DNA of 64,000 nucleotides. Origin: Rodentibacter caecimuris. Lineage in GTDB: Bacteria; Pseudomonadota; Gammaproteobacteria; Enterobacterales; Pasteurellaceae. The translations under genes and the position numbers were made by a program. The stretch spans positions 1,550,001 to 1,614,000 of the forward strand of contig NZ_BBXJ01000001.1 in the NCBI RefSeq assembly GCF_001019715.1. Direction: 5' to 3'. A model generated the notes under the pieces. That model worked only from the letters and a program-made list of their open reading frames with translations. It did no database searches and had not been told where the DNA came from. The stretch's first letter is position 1. Each line of letters starts with the position of its first letter. Below are positions 9,901-18,200 of the stretch, in pieces.

Positions 9901-10519
9901 GGGATTGGGCAGTCGTTAAACGAATGTCTTTACCTGCCGAGAGATGGCTTTCTCCCTCACTCACAAATTGAGTGCCGACTAAACGAATATCGCCTTGTTG
10001 TGCCGTTACACTAGCATTTCCGCCAAAGGAAAGCGTACTCGCCTGTTCTTGATAACGCTCCCCTTCGCCCAAACCTTCTCCGGCATACAATGTCGCCATT
10101 GAAGTCAACGATTTGGATAAATCCAGCCCGGCGCCCCAATTTCGCTTACGGCTGGCTTGGCTTTCCTGATTGACCGCCACATTTAAGTCAATGTTCTCTT
10201 TTGCCCATAACGCCCCGTCTCCTTTTGCCGATAACAAGGCGCCCTGTGTGGTAATATTGCCTACTGCTGCCGTAATCGTTAAATTGCCGCCTGCACTCAA
10301 TTCACTCACCACCGCTTGTTGGCTTGCTCTATGACTGTTAGATTTTTCCTGTTGGTGTTTTATATAAGGACTAAACGGGCTGGTTAATTGGTGCCCGGTT
10401 TTACCTATCGCTTCTGCTGTCGTGAGGATTTTGCCGACAATTCCACCAGCCGAGCCCTGTCCCGCCTGCTCGCCATAATTGGCTTTCGCCACTTTAACCG
10501 GATTATACACAACGCTCAC
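6941..10519 (-). CDS. Orphan cdiA C-terminal module with Ntox21-like toxin tip
   Basis: A 1192-codon frame lacking the export and secretion domains. It begins inside the FHA-2 region at a GTG that is simply Val in full cdiA (SVVYNPVKVAKANYG); homology continues upstream to 10575 without a convincing start or ribosome site. From there to 8301 it is collinear with 18922-16648 of the intact gene. The pretoxin region ends with the VENN motif (KRAVENNNLALG). The tip ends with IPPQKAPFNSHGQPVYWNG and ITPDVDGHNVTDGWKMFDRR, typical of Ntox21-type RNase toxins (some relatives are tRNases of the BECR fold). Inferred to be a silent cassette expressed only after recombination with the full gene. Confidence 0.75.
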   Translation of the reverse strand: MSVVYNPVKVAKANYGEQAGQGSAGGIVGKILTTAEAIGKTGHQLTSPFSPYIKHQQEKSNSHRASQQAVVSELSAGGNLTITAAVGNITTQGALLSAKGDGALWAKENIDLNVAVNQESQASRKRNWGAGLDLSKSLTSMATLYAGEGLGEGERYQEQASTLSFGGNASVTAQQGDIRLVGTQFVSEGESHLSAGKDIRLTTAQSRLGQSEDNRFQGIGEAVISETERFAGYNRKLNSQNADSVSHQGAMIASLNKNLNINAGGDYHQTAGQLLAKQQINLQADNITFDTVINRQQSDSHQSDLKIGQFARVSSPLIDLIQTVESAVKNKDASDRVKAAQALGLAAKGYTAYTDVAAGGALIRVESGSGFSHKRENTDAMSEFSLGNSVNARDIRITATEGDIRAKQTDFTSRDSEGKRQADSRIQLNAYKDLILESGQSAEKFKGKQQSAGFESGVGFAVGAQTGLYIYAQAGFTQGKQEERHVTQHNSHLDTAHLSLTSGGDTTLSGAVAKANRIDTDIKGNLRIESRQDEHLSKSSSSGGGLRVQGGIGTAWGASGYANASSGKAQGKQVIEQSGLFAEEGGYHINADNVHLKGAAIASTNATNSELKTNKLTFEDIQNESQSRAISGGISGSANLTKAMGNAPITGAQAKQQSEFAKLTGTSQSNHLSPTVPMYDSEQDSSITKATLTEGRITLNKDSAPRETTAAELGINTDLTEANRQVSAPKDIQKVLKEQQIISQNVGHMIAAATAFSDNRAKAAKEAEDKAAAELETAIKRNDTASLEAKIAAYDEAKAENQRWQDGGSSRRKVDAAVAVVGAILSGKTAAQTAVAGLSPELNAKIHDLTQDNKAANLFSHAVLSATEFYAAGLDPAAGALAGVAGEGVAMVLSEKVFNKLAEQLTTDERNLLKTASQLAGAVVGGISGNSTTATLEGAATAKRAVENNNLALGVVKRATLPAVKLVCSAECKTALGLVGTAYLLSNLEIEQTIEAGISADPTKIAKLSSEQREYLNNEILKGGNAGLFLGNEVWIPNASGGFTAVDPSLVTTTYGGKQVIDPRIFVNHTGGIEYPADYNLPTNTGGSQTINPDKGSHILVGGESQIGDWRDNVLFARNKDTIEVAEKLGYKNRIPPQKAPFNSHGQPVYWNGKNYITPDVDGHNVTDGWKMFDRRGNRLGTFDKDLNRIKD

Positions 10520-10575
10520 CCCTACACCGCTTGTCTTACGTGACGATTGATGTTGGCTGTATAGGCGGTTATACG
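8301..10575 (-). repeat. 2.27-kb direct repeat, copy in the Ntox21 module
   Basis: Collinear with 16648-18922 at a constant offset of 8347 at every point I checked, with only scattered substitutions and no indel. Both ends are abrupt: at 8301 the proteins diverge after KVLKEQQ, and at 10575 similarity stops just after ATACG. Confidence 0.85.
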
Positions 10576-10604
10576 GTAAATCATTATTTTGTTTATAAAG
10601 TAGC

Positions 10605-11432
10605 CTACCACTTAAAAAAAGAAAGAAATGACTTTTTCTTTGGCTCTTTTTCTCCTAATAACTCCTTGATAAAGTCTGGTTTCTCCTCTTTCGGTATATA
10701 CTCATAAAACGTATAAATTACTTCTTCTGGCGTATATGTTTTTTCTCTAGCGTCACAAACCGTTTTTAACCAATAAAGCATTTCTCTACAACGCCCCATT
10801 GTGTATAACATTGGTAAATGTTTTTCCAGAAATGGTCTTGCTGCCTTCTCTAACTGGTCCACCGTAAATCTATTTTCGTAAAAATGAAGGCAGTAAGCGT
10901 ATGCTACATGATAGCCACTCATATTACTGTTTAATTTAAAAGGGTTAATTCCTTTTGTCGATTGATAAAGCTGAATGGCTTTGTCATATTCCTCTGCTTG
11001 AATATAATGCAAAATTGACAACGCAAAGATCTCTTTGTCATCTCTCCCCATTTTTTTTGAAAAATCAATGTTACCGTATAATATTTCTTGCCATTTCAAA
11101 CTATTTTTCCATAAATCGACATCATTCTTTTCAGTATTTAACCAAGTTGCAAGTGCTAAACTTGATGTTAATCCATATTGATGAAATTCTAAATCTCCAA
11201 AAGTCTCTTCCTTTTTAATTCCTTCGCAAATCCAATCGATCACTCTTGATAAAAACGGAGAATATAACTTTTTGAATCCTACGCTATACCCATAAATAAT
11301 AGAAGTCAGATCGCTCATACCGTGATTACCAATACATTCAATCGGCTTAGTACTTTTTTGTATATAGGAATAACCAAATCCATTCTTAGCCTTTACTTCC
11401 TTAGTTCTATTAATTTCTTTTTTTAAATTCAT
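10605..11432 (-). CDS. Unrecognised 275-residue protein in the CDI module train
   Basis: Cytosolic, rich in aromatic residues and helical, with no signal peptide. It starts MNLKKEINRTKEVKAKNGFG, with AGGA before the ATG, 34 bases after the Imm8 gene. Recognisable blocks are GYSVGFKKLYSPFLSRVIDW, MSGYHVAYAYCLHFYENRF and FLEKHLPMLYTMGRC; the C-terminus is lysine-rich (EPKKKSFLSFFKW). Its position suggests an immunity protein, perhaps of the Imm49-like helical kind, whose toxin is gone, or a second protein of the Imm8 module. I cannot assign a family. It abuts the start of the Ntox21 module homology (10575), so it may have travelled with it. Confidence 0.6.
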   Translation of the reverse strand: MNLKKEINRTKEVKAKNGFGYSYIQKSTKPIECIGNHGMSDLTSIIYGYSVGFKKLYSPFLSRVIDWICEGIKKEETFGDLEFHQYGLTSSLALATWLNTEKNDVDLWKNSLKWQEILYGNIDFSKKMGRDDKEIFALSILHYIQAEEYDKAIQLYQSTKGINPFKLNSNMSGYHVAYAYCLHFYENRFTVDQLEKAARPFLEKHLPMLYTMGRCREMLYWLKTVCDAREKTYTPEEVIYTFYEYIPKEEKPDFIKELLGEKEPKKKSFLSFFKW

Positions 11433-11466
11433 ATATATTTCCTAAGAGCATTTCTGATTATTAGTT

Positions 11467-11820
11467 TTAACTATAATCCTCATACTCCCAAAAAAAATAT
11501 CTAGATAGTTTATTAGCAATGTCTTCCCAAGAATCTCCATAACATTGAGTTATAATTTCATTTATATAAGATATAATTTGTTTAAAATCATATCTATCTA
11601 CAATCATTACATGCCTTAATACACTGGTTTTTTTTTGATAAAGATATAACCAATCCAATGTACATACTTTTAGATCAAAATAATTTATTGAATCCGTATT
11701 ATCATCTGGACCTATACACAATAAGACATTTATACAAAATAATTTTTCATTTTCTGGTCTATATACCTCTAAATCAAATTCCCCAACTTGCTCCATAATT
11801 GATTTTAATTTTGCTCTCAT
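11467..11820 (-). CDS. Imm8-family immunity protein
   Basis: A 117-residue acidic cytosolic protein starting MRAKLKSIM. It follows the Imm8 pattern: an N-terminal MRAKLKSI strand, a central LCIGPDDNTDSINYFDLKVC followed by TLDWL, and an end with GDSWEDIANKLSRYFFWEYE. It begins two bases after the stop of the preceding cdiA module, which argues that it neutralises that toxin tip. No membrane segment. Family assignment is from motif recognition; the target is inferred. Confidence 0.75.
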   Translation of the reverse strand: MRAKLKSIMEQVGEFDLEVYRPENEKLFCINVLLCIGPDDNTDSINYFDLKVCTLDWLYLYQKKTSVLRHVMIVDRYDFKQIISYINEIITQCYGDSWEDIANKLSRYFFWEYEDYS

Positions 11821-11822
11821 TT

Positions 11823-14471
11823 TTAATCCTTAATATCTAAATGCCCATTACCTATTTTTATTCTTTCTTTTGAAATAGGATCTATTTTATATGTCTCAAA
11901 ATTTGCTTGAGTTTTCGTTTTACTCTCCCTTGCATTTGGTTTTGCACTTGGCAATCTATAAACCCTCGTATTATCCTGACTTTTCCAGCCAATAACTTTA
12001 TCTTTTTCTACAATTTCCGAAGCATCATTACCAACCCATAATCGACCTAGCCTATTAGCTTCATGAACAGAACTGATCCCACTTATTCCATAATTTAATT
12101 CTTTTCCTAATTTATCTGTTAATTCCTGTAATTTAGGATCTAGTTTTCCTATATTTAAAATATTTTCTCTATGTAATTGCTCCTTCAATTTCGGATAAAG
12201 TGCTATATTTTCCGCTCCACTCGGATAATCACTATCCCCTACTTTTGCTCGTTGATGATTATCCATCCCAGTCTTAGGATAATTCTTATCCTTGCCTGAA
12301 AAAGAAAGTTTTGGCAACTTATCTTTTAATGCAAGTCCTCCAAGCCCGACAGCTTCTGCAGCCCCTAATGCGAGTGTGCCGTAATGTAAACTTTGTGGTA
12401 ATTCCGCCCTCGTTTTGGCGTTCTCCTGTTCCACAAAATCACTCATTTTCGCTTTCAGCTCATCACTTAAACCATTAAAGTATGAAGTTAATCTTAACCC
12501 CGAGAAATTCTCATACGCAGCCTCATCGCCTTTATTCATCATTTGAATATGCGGTAAATAACACACCGGATTATTTCCGCATTCTTCAAGCATTTCTCGG
12601 CGATTACGTTCGCTTAACTTCGCATATTTTTCAAAAATCGGTTTCGTGTCTTTACCTTCTTTTTCTGCTTTCGCCAGTTCTTTGACTAGGCTATCCACTT
12701 CGCCGTTATAGAGATAATTATTCTCCACCGCCCGCTTCGCCGTCGCCACACCTTCCAAAGTAGCAGTCGTACTGTTGCCCGATATTCCCCCAACAACTGC
12801 TCCGGCTAGTTGAGAAGCCGTTTTTAATAGATTCCGTTCGGACGTAGTCAGTTGTTCCGCCGGTTTGTTAAATACTTTTTCAGACAACACCATTGCCACG
12901 CCTTCACCTGCGACACCCGCCAATGCGCCTGCCGCAGGATCTAAGCCCGCTGCATAAAACTCCGTAGCAGAAAGTACCGCATGTGAAAACAGATTCGCCG
13001 CTTTATTATCTTGTGTTAAGTCGTGGATTTTCGCATTCAGCTCAGGAGAAAGTCCTGCAACCGCTGTTTGTGCCGCCGTCTTACCCGATAAAATGGCACC
13101 CACCACAGCAACTGCCGCATCCACTTTGCGACGACTTGAACCACCGTCTTGCCAGCGTTGGTTTTCCGCTTTCGCTTCATCATACGCCGCTATCTTAGCC
13201 TCAAGACTGGCGGTGTCATTGCGTTTAATTGCCGTCTCTAATTCCTCTGCTGCCTTATCTTCCGCCTCCTTCGCCACTTTCGCTCGATTATCGCTAAAGG
13301 CAGTAGCAGCCGCCATCATATGCCCCACATTTTGGCTTATGATTTGCTGCTCTTTCAGCACCTTTTGAATGTCTTTCGGGGCACTGACTTGACGGTTGGC
13401 GTCTGTGATGTCGGTATTAATACCCTGTTCCGCTGCCGTCGTTTCTCTTGGGGCGCTATCTTTGTTTAGGATTATTCTCCCTTCCGTTAAGGTCGCTTTG
13501 GTAATACTGCGGTCTTGCTCGCTGTCATACATCGGAACCGTCGGCGAAAGATGATTGCTTTGTGATGTGCCGGTCAGTTTGGCAAACTCCGACTGTTGTT
13601 TGGCTTGTGCACCGGTTATCGGGGTATTGCCCATCGCTTTGGTTAAATTTGCACTGCCGCTAATGCCACCGCTTATCGCTCGACTTTGACTTTCATTTTG
13701 AATATCCTCAAAAGTCAGCTTATTGGTTTTCAATTCGCTGTTTGTCGCATTGGTTGAGGCAATCGCTGCGCCTTTCAGATGAACATTATCGGCATTAATA
13801 TGATAACCGCCCTCCTCGGCAAATAAACCCGATTGTTCAATCACTTGTTTACCCTGTGCCTTGCCGCTTGAAGCATTCGCATAACCGCTTGCGCCCCACG
13901 CCGTGCCTATGCCGCCCTGTACCCGTAAGCCACCGCCCGAACTGCTGCTTTTTGACAGATGTTCATCTTGGCGGCTTTCTATCCGGAGATTACCCTTGAT
14001 GTCCGTATCAATCCGATTCGCTTTCGCCACCGCTCCCGATAAGGTGGTATCCCCGCCGCTTGTCAGGCTTAAGTGTGCCGTATCAAGATGGCTGTTATGT
14101 TGGGTAACATGACGCTCTTCTTGCTTACCTTGCGTGAAACCCGCTTGAGCGTAAATATATAAGCCCGTCTGTGCGCCAACGGCAAAGCCTACGCCCGATT
14201 CAAAGCCTGCACTTTGTTGTTTACCTTTAAATTTCTCAGCACTTTGTCCCGATTCCAATATCAGGTCTTTATAAGCATTCAGTTGAATACGGCTGTCCGC
14301 TTGGCGTTTGCCCTCACTATCCCGGCTGGTAAAATCCGTTTGCTTCGCCCGTATATCCCCTTCTGTCGCCGTAATGCGGATATCCCTAGCATTGACGCTG
14401 TTACCCAAACTGAATTCACTCATTGCGTCCGTGTTCTCCCGTTTATGCGAGAAACCCGAACCGCTTTCCAC
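11823..14471 (-). CDS. Orphan cdiA C-terminal module with unrecognised toxin tip
   Basis: An 882-codon frame with no secretion domain. It opens at a GTG that is Val in the intact gene (VESGSGFSHKRENTD); homology extends to 14495, where an in-frame TAG lies shortly upstream, so it cannot be translated as a CdiA alone. It shares 13345-14495 with full cdiA (offset 3303) and 12716-14495 with the Ntox21 module (offset 5044). After VENN (KRAVENNYLYNGE) comes a unique region of about 300 residues. It contains a Cys pair (ECGNNPVC), then VHEANRLGRLWVGND and TQANFETYKID, and ends KIGNGHLDIKD. I do not recognise this toxin family. The following Imm8 gene is its likely antidote. Confidence 0.7.
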   Translation of the reverse strand: MESGSGFSHKRENTDAMSEFSLGNSVNARDIRITATEGDIRAKQTDFTSRDSEGKRQADSRIQLNAYKDLILESGQSAEKFKGKQQSAGFESGVGFAVGAQTGLYIYAQAGFTQGKQEERHVTQHNSHLDTAHLSLTSGGDTTLSGAVAKANRIDTDIKGNLRIESRQDEHLSKSSSSGGGLRVQGGIGTAWGASGYANASSGKAQGKQVIEQSGLFAEEGGYHINADNVHLKGAAIASTNATNSELKTNKLTFEDIQNESQSRAISGGISGSANLTKAMGNTPITGAQAKQQSEFAKLTGTSQSNHLSPTVPMYDSEQDRSITKATLTEGRIILNKDSAPRETTAAEQGINTDITDANRQVSAPKDIQKVLKEQQIISQNVGHMMAAATAFSDNRAKVAKEAEDKAAEELETAIKRNDTASLEAKIAAYDEAKAENQRWQDGGSSRRKVDAAVAVVGAILSGKTAAQTAVAGLSPELNAKIHDLTQDNKAANLFSHAVLSATEFYAAGLDPAAGALAGVAGEGVAMVLSEKVFNKPAEQLTTSERNLLKTASQLAGAVVGGISGNSTTATLEGVATAKRAVENNYLYNGEVDSLVKELAKAEKEGKDTKPIFEKYAKLSERNRREMLEECGNNPVCYLPHIQMMNKGDEAAYENFSGLRLTSYFNGLSDELKAKMSDFVEQENAKTRAELPQSLHYGTLALGAAEAVGLGGLALKDKLPKLSFSGKDKNYPKTGMDNHQRAKVGDSDYPSGAENIALYPKLKEQLHRENILNIGKLDPKLQELTDKLGKELNYGISGISSVHEANRLGRLWVGNDASEIVEKDKVIGWKSQDNTRVYRLPSAKPNARESKTKTQANFETYKIDPISKERIKIGNGHLDIKD

Positions 14472-14495
14472 CCGAATTAAGGCACCACCAGCCGC
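12716..14495 (-). repeat. 1.78-kb direct repeat, copy in the Imm8 module
   Basis: Matches 7672-9451 at constant offset 5044 with scattered substitutions. The part 13345-14495 also matches 16648-17798 in full cdiA. The distal end coincides with the VENN motif, the usual swap point in CdiA toxins. Confidence 0.8.
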
Positions 14496-14553
14496 CGTTT
14501 CTATTTTCTACGGAGCCGATATATCAAATTTATACTATTAAAATATTTTCAAT

Positions 14554-14840
14554 TTAACTAAACCAATATGTTCCGTTAGGTTGCAACCAACCTATATCAA
14601 CAGGACAATTGACATACCACCATAAATTTTCAATATCTTTCTCAGGCTCGTGTTCATCATATGATGTTGGAAATGAATGATATAAATATGCCGTAGCTGC
14701 AGCCATTCGTACCCACAAATATGCCTATATTGAGATGGAAACAGTAATCCTAGAATTATCAACCAATTTAAATCTCTTTATATAATATGTTTTACTGGAT
14801 CATGAATATTAGTTTGAAGTAATGAAGCAAGACTATTTTT
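14554..14840 (-). pseudogene. Remnant of another immunity gene
   Basis: Two minus-strand pieces remain. One reads LKNSLASLLQTNIHDPVKHI and ends at a TAA. The other, after a frame change, reads RMAAATAYLYHSFPTSYDEH and continues to WLQPNGTYWFS then TAA at 14554-14556. Together they look like the C-terminal half of a soluble protein of immunity type, interrupted by stops and a frameshift. It lies between the functional immunity gene and the upstream edge of the orphan module, so an additional toxin/immunity pair once stood here. Confidence 0.45.
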
Positions 14841-15229
14841 CAAAATTCTTCTATATATATAAAAGGGAAAAAAAACTTAAACTTACTTAATATCTCTTCA
14901 TTTAATTTCAAATATGAAATAGCCTCCAATTTATTAACAGGTGAATCAAATACATCTATTCCTCTTATATATGAAATGCCATAAATAGAATATTCCCCCT
15001 CACAAGATAAATAACTTTTCACTGAAAAACCAATAACTTTAGACAATTTAAATAAAGAATCATCAAAGTCAAGTAGATCATAAAAATAGACAGGCACTTC
15101 ATCTACACTAGATGTTTCTATAATACGATAAATCCATAATTTAAACTCTTCTAAATTAATAGCTTGACAATAAAGACAATCTAACGCAAAGCTGAGATCT
15201 TGATCATTTCCTTTATATATTTTCCACAT
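14840..15229 (-). CDS. Immunity protein for the CdiA WHH-type toxin (cdiI)
   Basis: About 129 residues from MWKIYKGNDQDLSFALDCLY. I chose this ATG because it lies one base after the cdiA stop (TAATATG) with GGGAA upstream; an earlier in-frame Met lies inside cdiA. Acidic, cytosolic, AT-rich, no signal peptide; central CEGEYSIYGISYIRGIDVFD and C-terminal FKFFFPFIYIEEF. I cannot name its family. The stop-start coupling makes it the cognate antidote of the intact CdiA almost by necessity. Confidence 0.7.
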   Translation of the reverse strand: MWKIYKGNDQDLSFALDCLYCQAINLEEFKLWIYRIIETSSVDEVPVYFYDLLDFDDSLFKLSKVIGFSVKSYLSCEGEYSIYGISYIRGIDVFDSPVNKLEAISYLKLNEEILSKFKFFFPFIYIEEF

Positions 15230-15230
15230 A

Positions 15231-18200
15231 TTATTTCCCTTTCTGTATATAATCTCCCCCAATGTGTCCAGTTTTAGAATGCTCACGCTCAGGAACCAAT
15301 TGCATTCTCCCTGTATCTTGGTGATGATGCCAAGTATATCCTGGAATTTTATTATTTGATGATTTAATCGCCTTAATTTGTTCTAAATCAAATTGTTTTT
15401 TAATTCCTTCTTCTCCTAATTCTTTATACATTTGTTTAGTAGCTTCTTTCATCTGGTCTGTGTAACTTAATTTTCTATAGTGTTCTAAACTTAACTTAGT
15501 GTCATATTTAGATATATCATCAAAAATAGGGAAACCTTTATTATCAAATGGAACACCTGTCACCGGATGTTTCTTACCTGCTAATTTTACATTTTTAGCT
15601 GTATCTGGCGGCATAGTTGTAGATTTAACATTCCCCTTACCATAAACATCTTCAAAGCTTCGTCTAAATTCTTTTGCTTCATAGAACCCATTAACCGAAT
15701 TATCAATATAGCGAACAGCATCTTGTTGATGTTTAGCTGCCTCTACTACATTCCCTAACTTTTCAGCCGCTTTTGCTTTTTGAATAGATTCCTTAGCAGC
15801 CTTTAAGGGCTTAGTCACAATCTCTGAACCAGGTATAATGCCTATCACGGCTAAAGTATAATCAATGTTATCTTCTGCTTCAGCAAAAGACTTCATATCA
15901 CCCACTACCGGTGTAAAATCAGCTGCAATACCTAAAACATCTTTAAATACTTCAAATTGTTCCTCTTTCAACTTTTGGTACGCTTCCGGATCTTTCTCTC
16001 TTAACTCCTGCTCTTTTTTCCACTGAGAATAAGATTGCCCGAAACTATTATTTTTCACCGCATTTTCCGCAACAGTTATCCCTGTGCTAATTGTTGCCAG
16101 ATTCTCCGCACGATTGCCGTTTACCGTTAAACCGCTAGCTACCCCCGCCGCAACGTTGCTTAAGGTTAACACATTTTGTTTTTCCTCTTCTGTAAGTTCG
16201 TTTGGCGATTTACCGTACATGCCTTCGGCAAGTATCCCTGCACTCGCTTCACCTACTCCCGCCGCAATCGCACCGGTTGCCGCTTTGCCCCCTGCAAGCT
16301 CCGCTTCAATCGCTCCCCACAAGATATGCGCCGGAATATTCAGTCCGGGCATGGTTTCGGTCGCTTTTTTGATTTGTTCGTTGATATAAGGCGATGCCGC
16401 ACCTGTGGCGATAGCTTCGGTGGATTTGCCTGCTAAAGCAAAGCTAATCGCATTGGTTAGTGCCTCGACCTTGCGTTTATGCTCGCCGCCAGTCTGCCAT
16501 TTTTTTGCTTCCTCTTGTTTGTTTTTTGCCGTTTGACTATCACCTTGTTGTGCCGCGTCTGCCGCTTCTTTTTCTAGTCGTTGGGCTTGTTGTTCGCTAT
16601 ACCGGCTTGTCGCCTCGGCAATATTGCCTATCGCTTGGCTGAGTACTTGCTGCTCTTTCAGCACCTTTTGAATGTCTTTCGGGGCACTGACTTGACGGTT
16701 GGCGTCTGTGAGGTCGGTATTAATGCCCAGTTCTGCCGCTGTGGTTTCTCTTGGGGCGCTATCTTTGTTTAAGGTGATACGCCCTTCCGTTAAGGTCGCT
16801 TTGGTGACACTGCTGTCTTGCTCGCTGTCATACATCGGAACCGTCGGCGAAAGATGATTGCTTTGTGATGTGCCGGTCAGTTTGGCAAACTCCGACTGTT
16901 GTTTGGCTTGTGCACCGGTTATCGGGGCATTGCCCATCGCTTTGGTTAAATTTGCACTGCCGCTAATGCCACCGCTTATCGCTCGGCTTTGGCTTTCATT
17001 TTGAATATCTTCAAAAGTCAGCTTATTGGTTTTCAATTCGCTGTTTGTCGCATTGGTTGAGGCAATCGCTGCGCCTTTCAGATGAACATTATCGGCATTA
17101 ATATGATAACCGCCCTCCTCGGCAAATAAACCCGATTGTTCAATCACTTGTTTACCCTGTGCCTTGCCGCTTGAAGCATTCGCATAACCGCTTGCGCCCC
17201 ACGCCGTGCCTATGCCGCCCTGTACCCGTAAGCCACCGCCCGAACTGCTGCTTTTTGACAGATGTTCATCTTGGCGGCTTTCTATCCGGAGATTACCCTT
17301 GATGTCCGTATCAATCCGATTCGCTTTCGCCACCGCTCCCGATAAGGTGGTATCCCCGCCGCTTGTCAGGCTTAAGTGTGCCGTATCAAGATGGCTGTTA
17401 TGTTGGGTAACATGACGCTCTTCTTGCTTACCTTGCGTGAAACCCGCTTGAGCGTAAATATATAAGCCCGTCTGTGCGCCAACGGCAAAGCCTACGCCCG
17501 ATTCAAAGCCTGCACTTTGTTGTTTACCTTTAAATTTCTCAGCACTTTGTCCCGATTCCAATATCAGGTCTTTATAAGCATTCAGTTGAATACGGCTGTC
17601 CGCTTGGCGTTTGCCCTCACTATCCCGGCTGGTAAAATCCGTTTGCTTCGCCCGTATATCCCCTTCTGTCGCCGTAATGCGGATATCCCTAGCATTGACG
17701 CTGTTACCCAAACTGAATTCACTCATTGCGTCCGTGTTCTCCCGTTTATGCGAGAAACCCGAACCGCTTTCCACCCGAATTAATGCACCACCAGCCGCTA
17801 CGTCCGTGTAAGCCGTATATCCCTTCGCCGCCAAACCTAACGCCTGTGCCGCTTTTACTCTATCGGAAGCGTCCTTATTTTTGACCGCACTTTCCACTGT
17901 TTGAATCAAATCTATCAACGGTGAACTAACTCGCGCAAACTGACCGATTTTTAAATCGCTCTGATGACTGTCCGACTGTTGGCGGTTGATTACTGTGTCA
18001 AAGGTGATATTGTCCGCTTGAAGATTAATCTGTTGTTTCGCCAGTAATTGCCCTGCCGTTTGATGATAATCGCCTCCGGCATTGATATTAAGATTCTTAT
18101 TTAGGCTCGCTATCATTGCCCCTTGATGACTCACCGAATCAGCGTTTTGGCTATTGAGTTTACGGTTATAACCCGCAAAACGCTCCGTCTCCGATATCAC

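Noticed and set aside
8859-17415. Identical 69-codon plus-strand frames at 8859, 13903 and 17206, and 88-codon frames at 9170, 14214 and 17517
   Set aside because: They are antisense shadows of the repeated cdiA block; their repetition follows from the repeat, they have no ribosome sites and their proteins look random.
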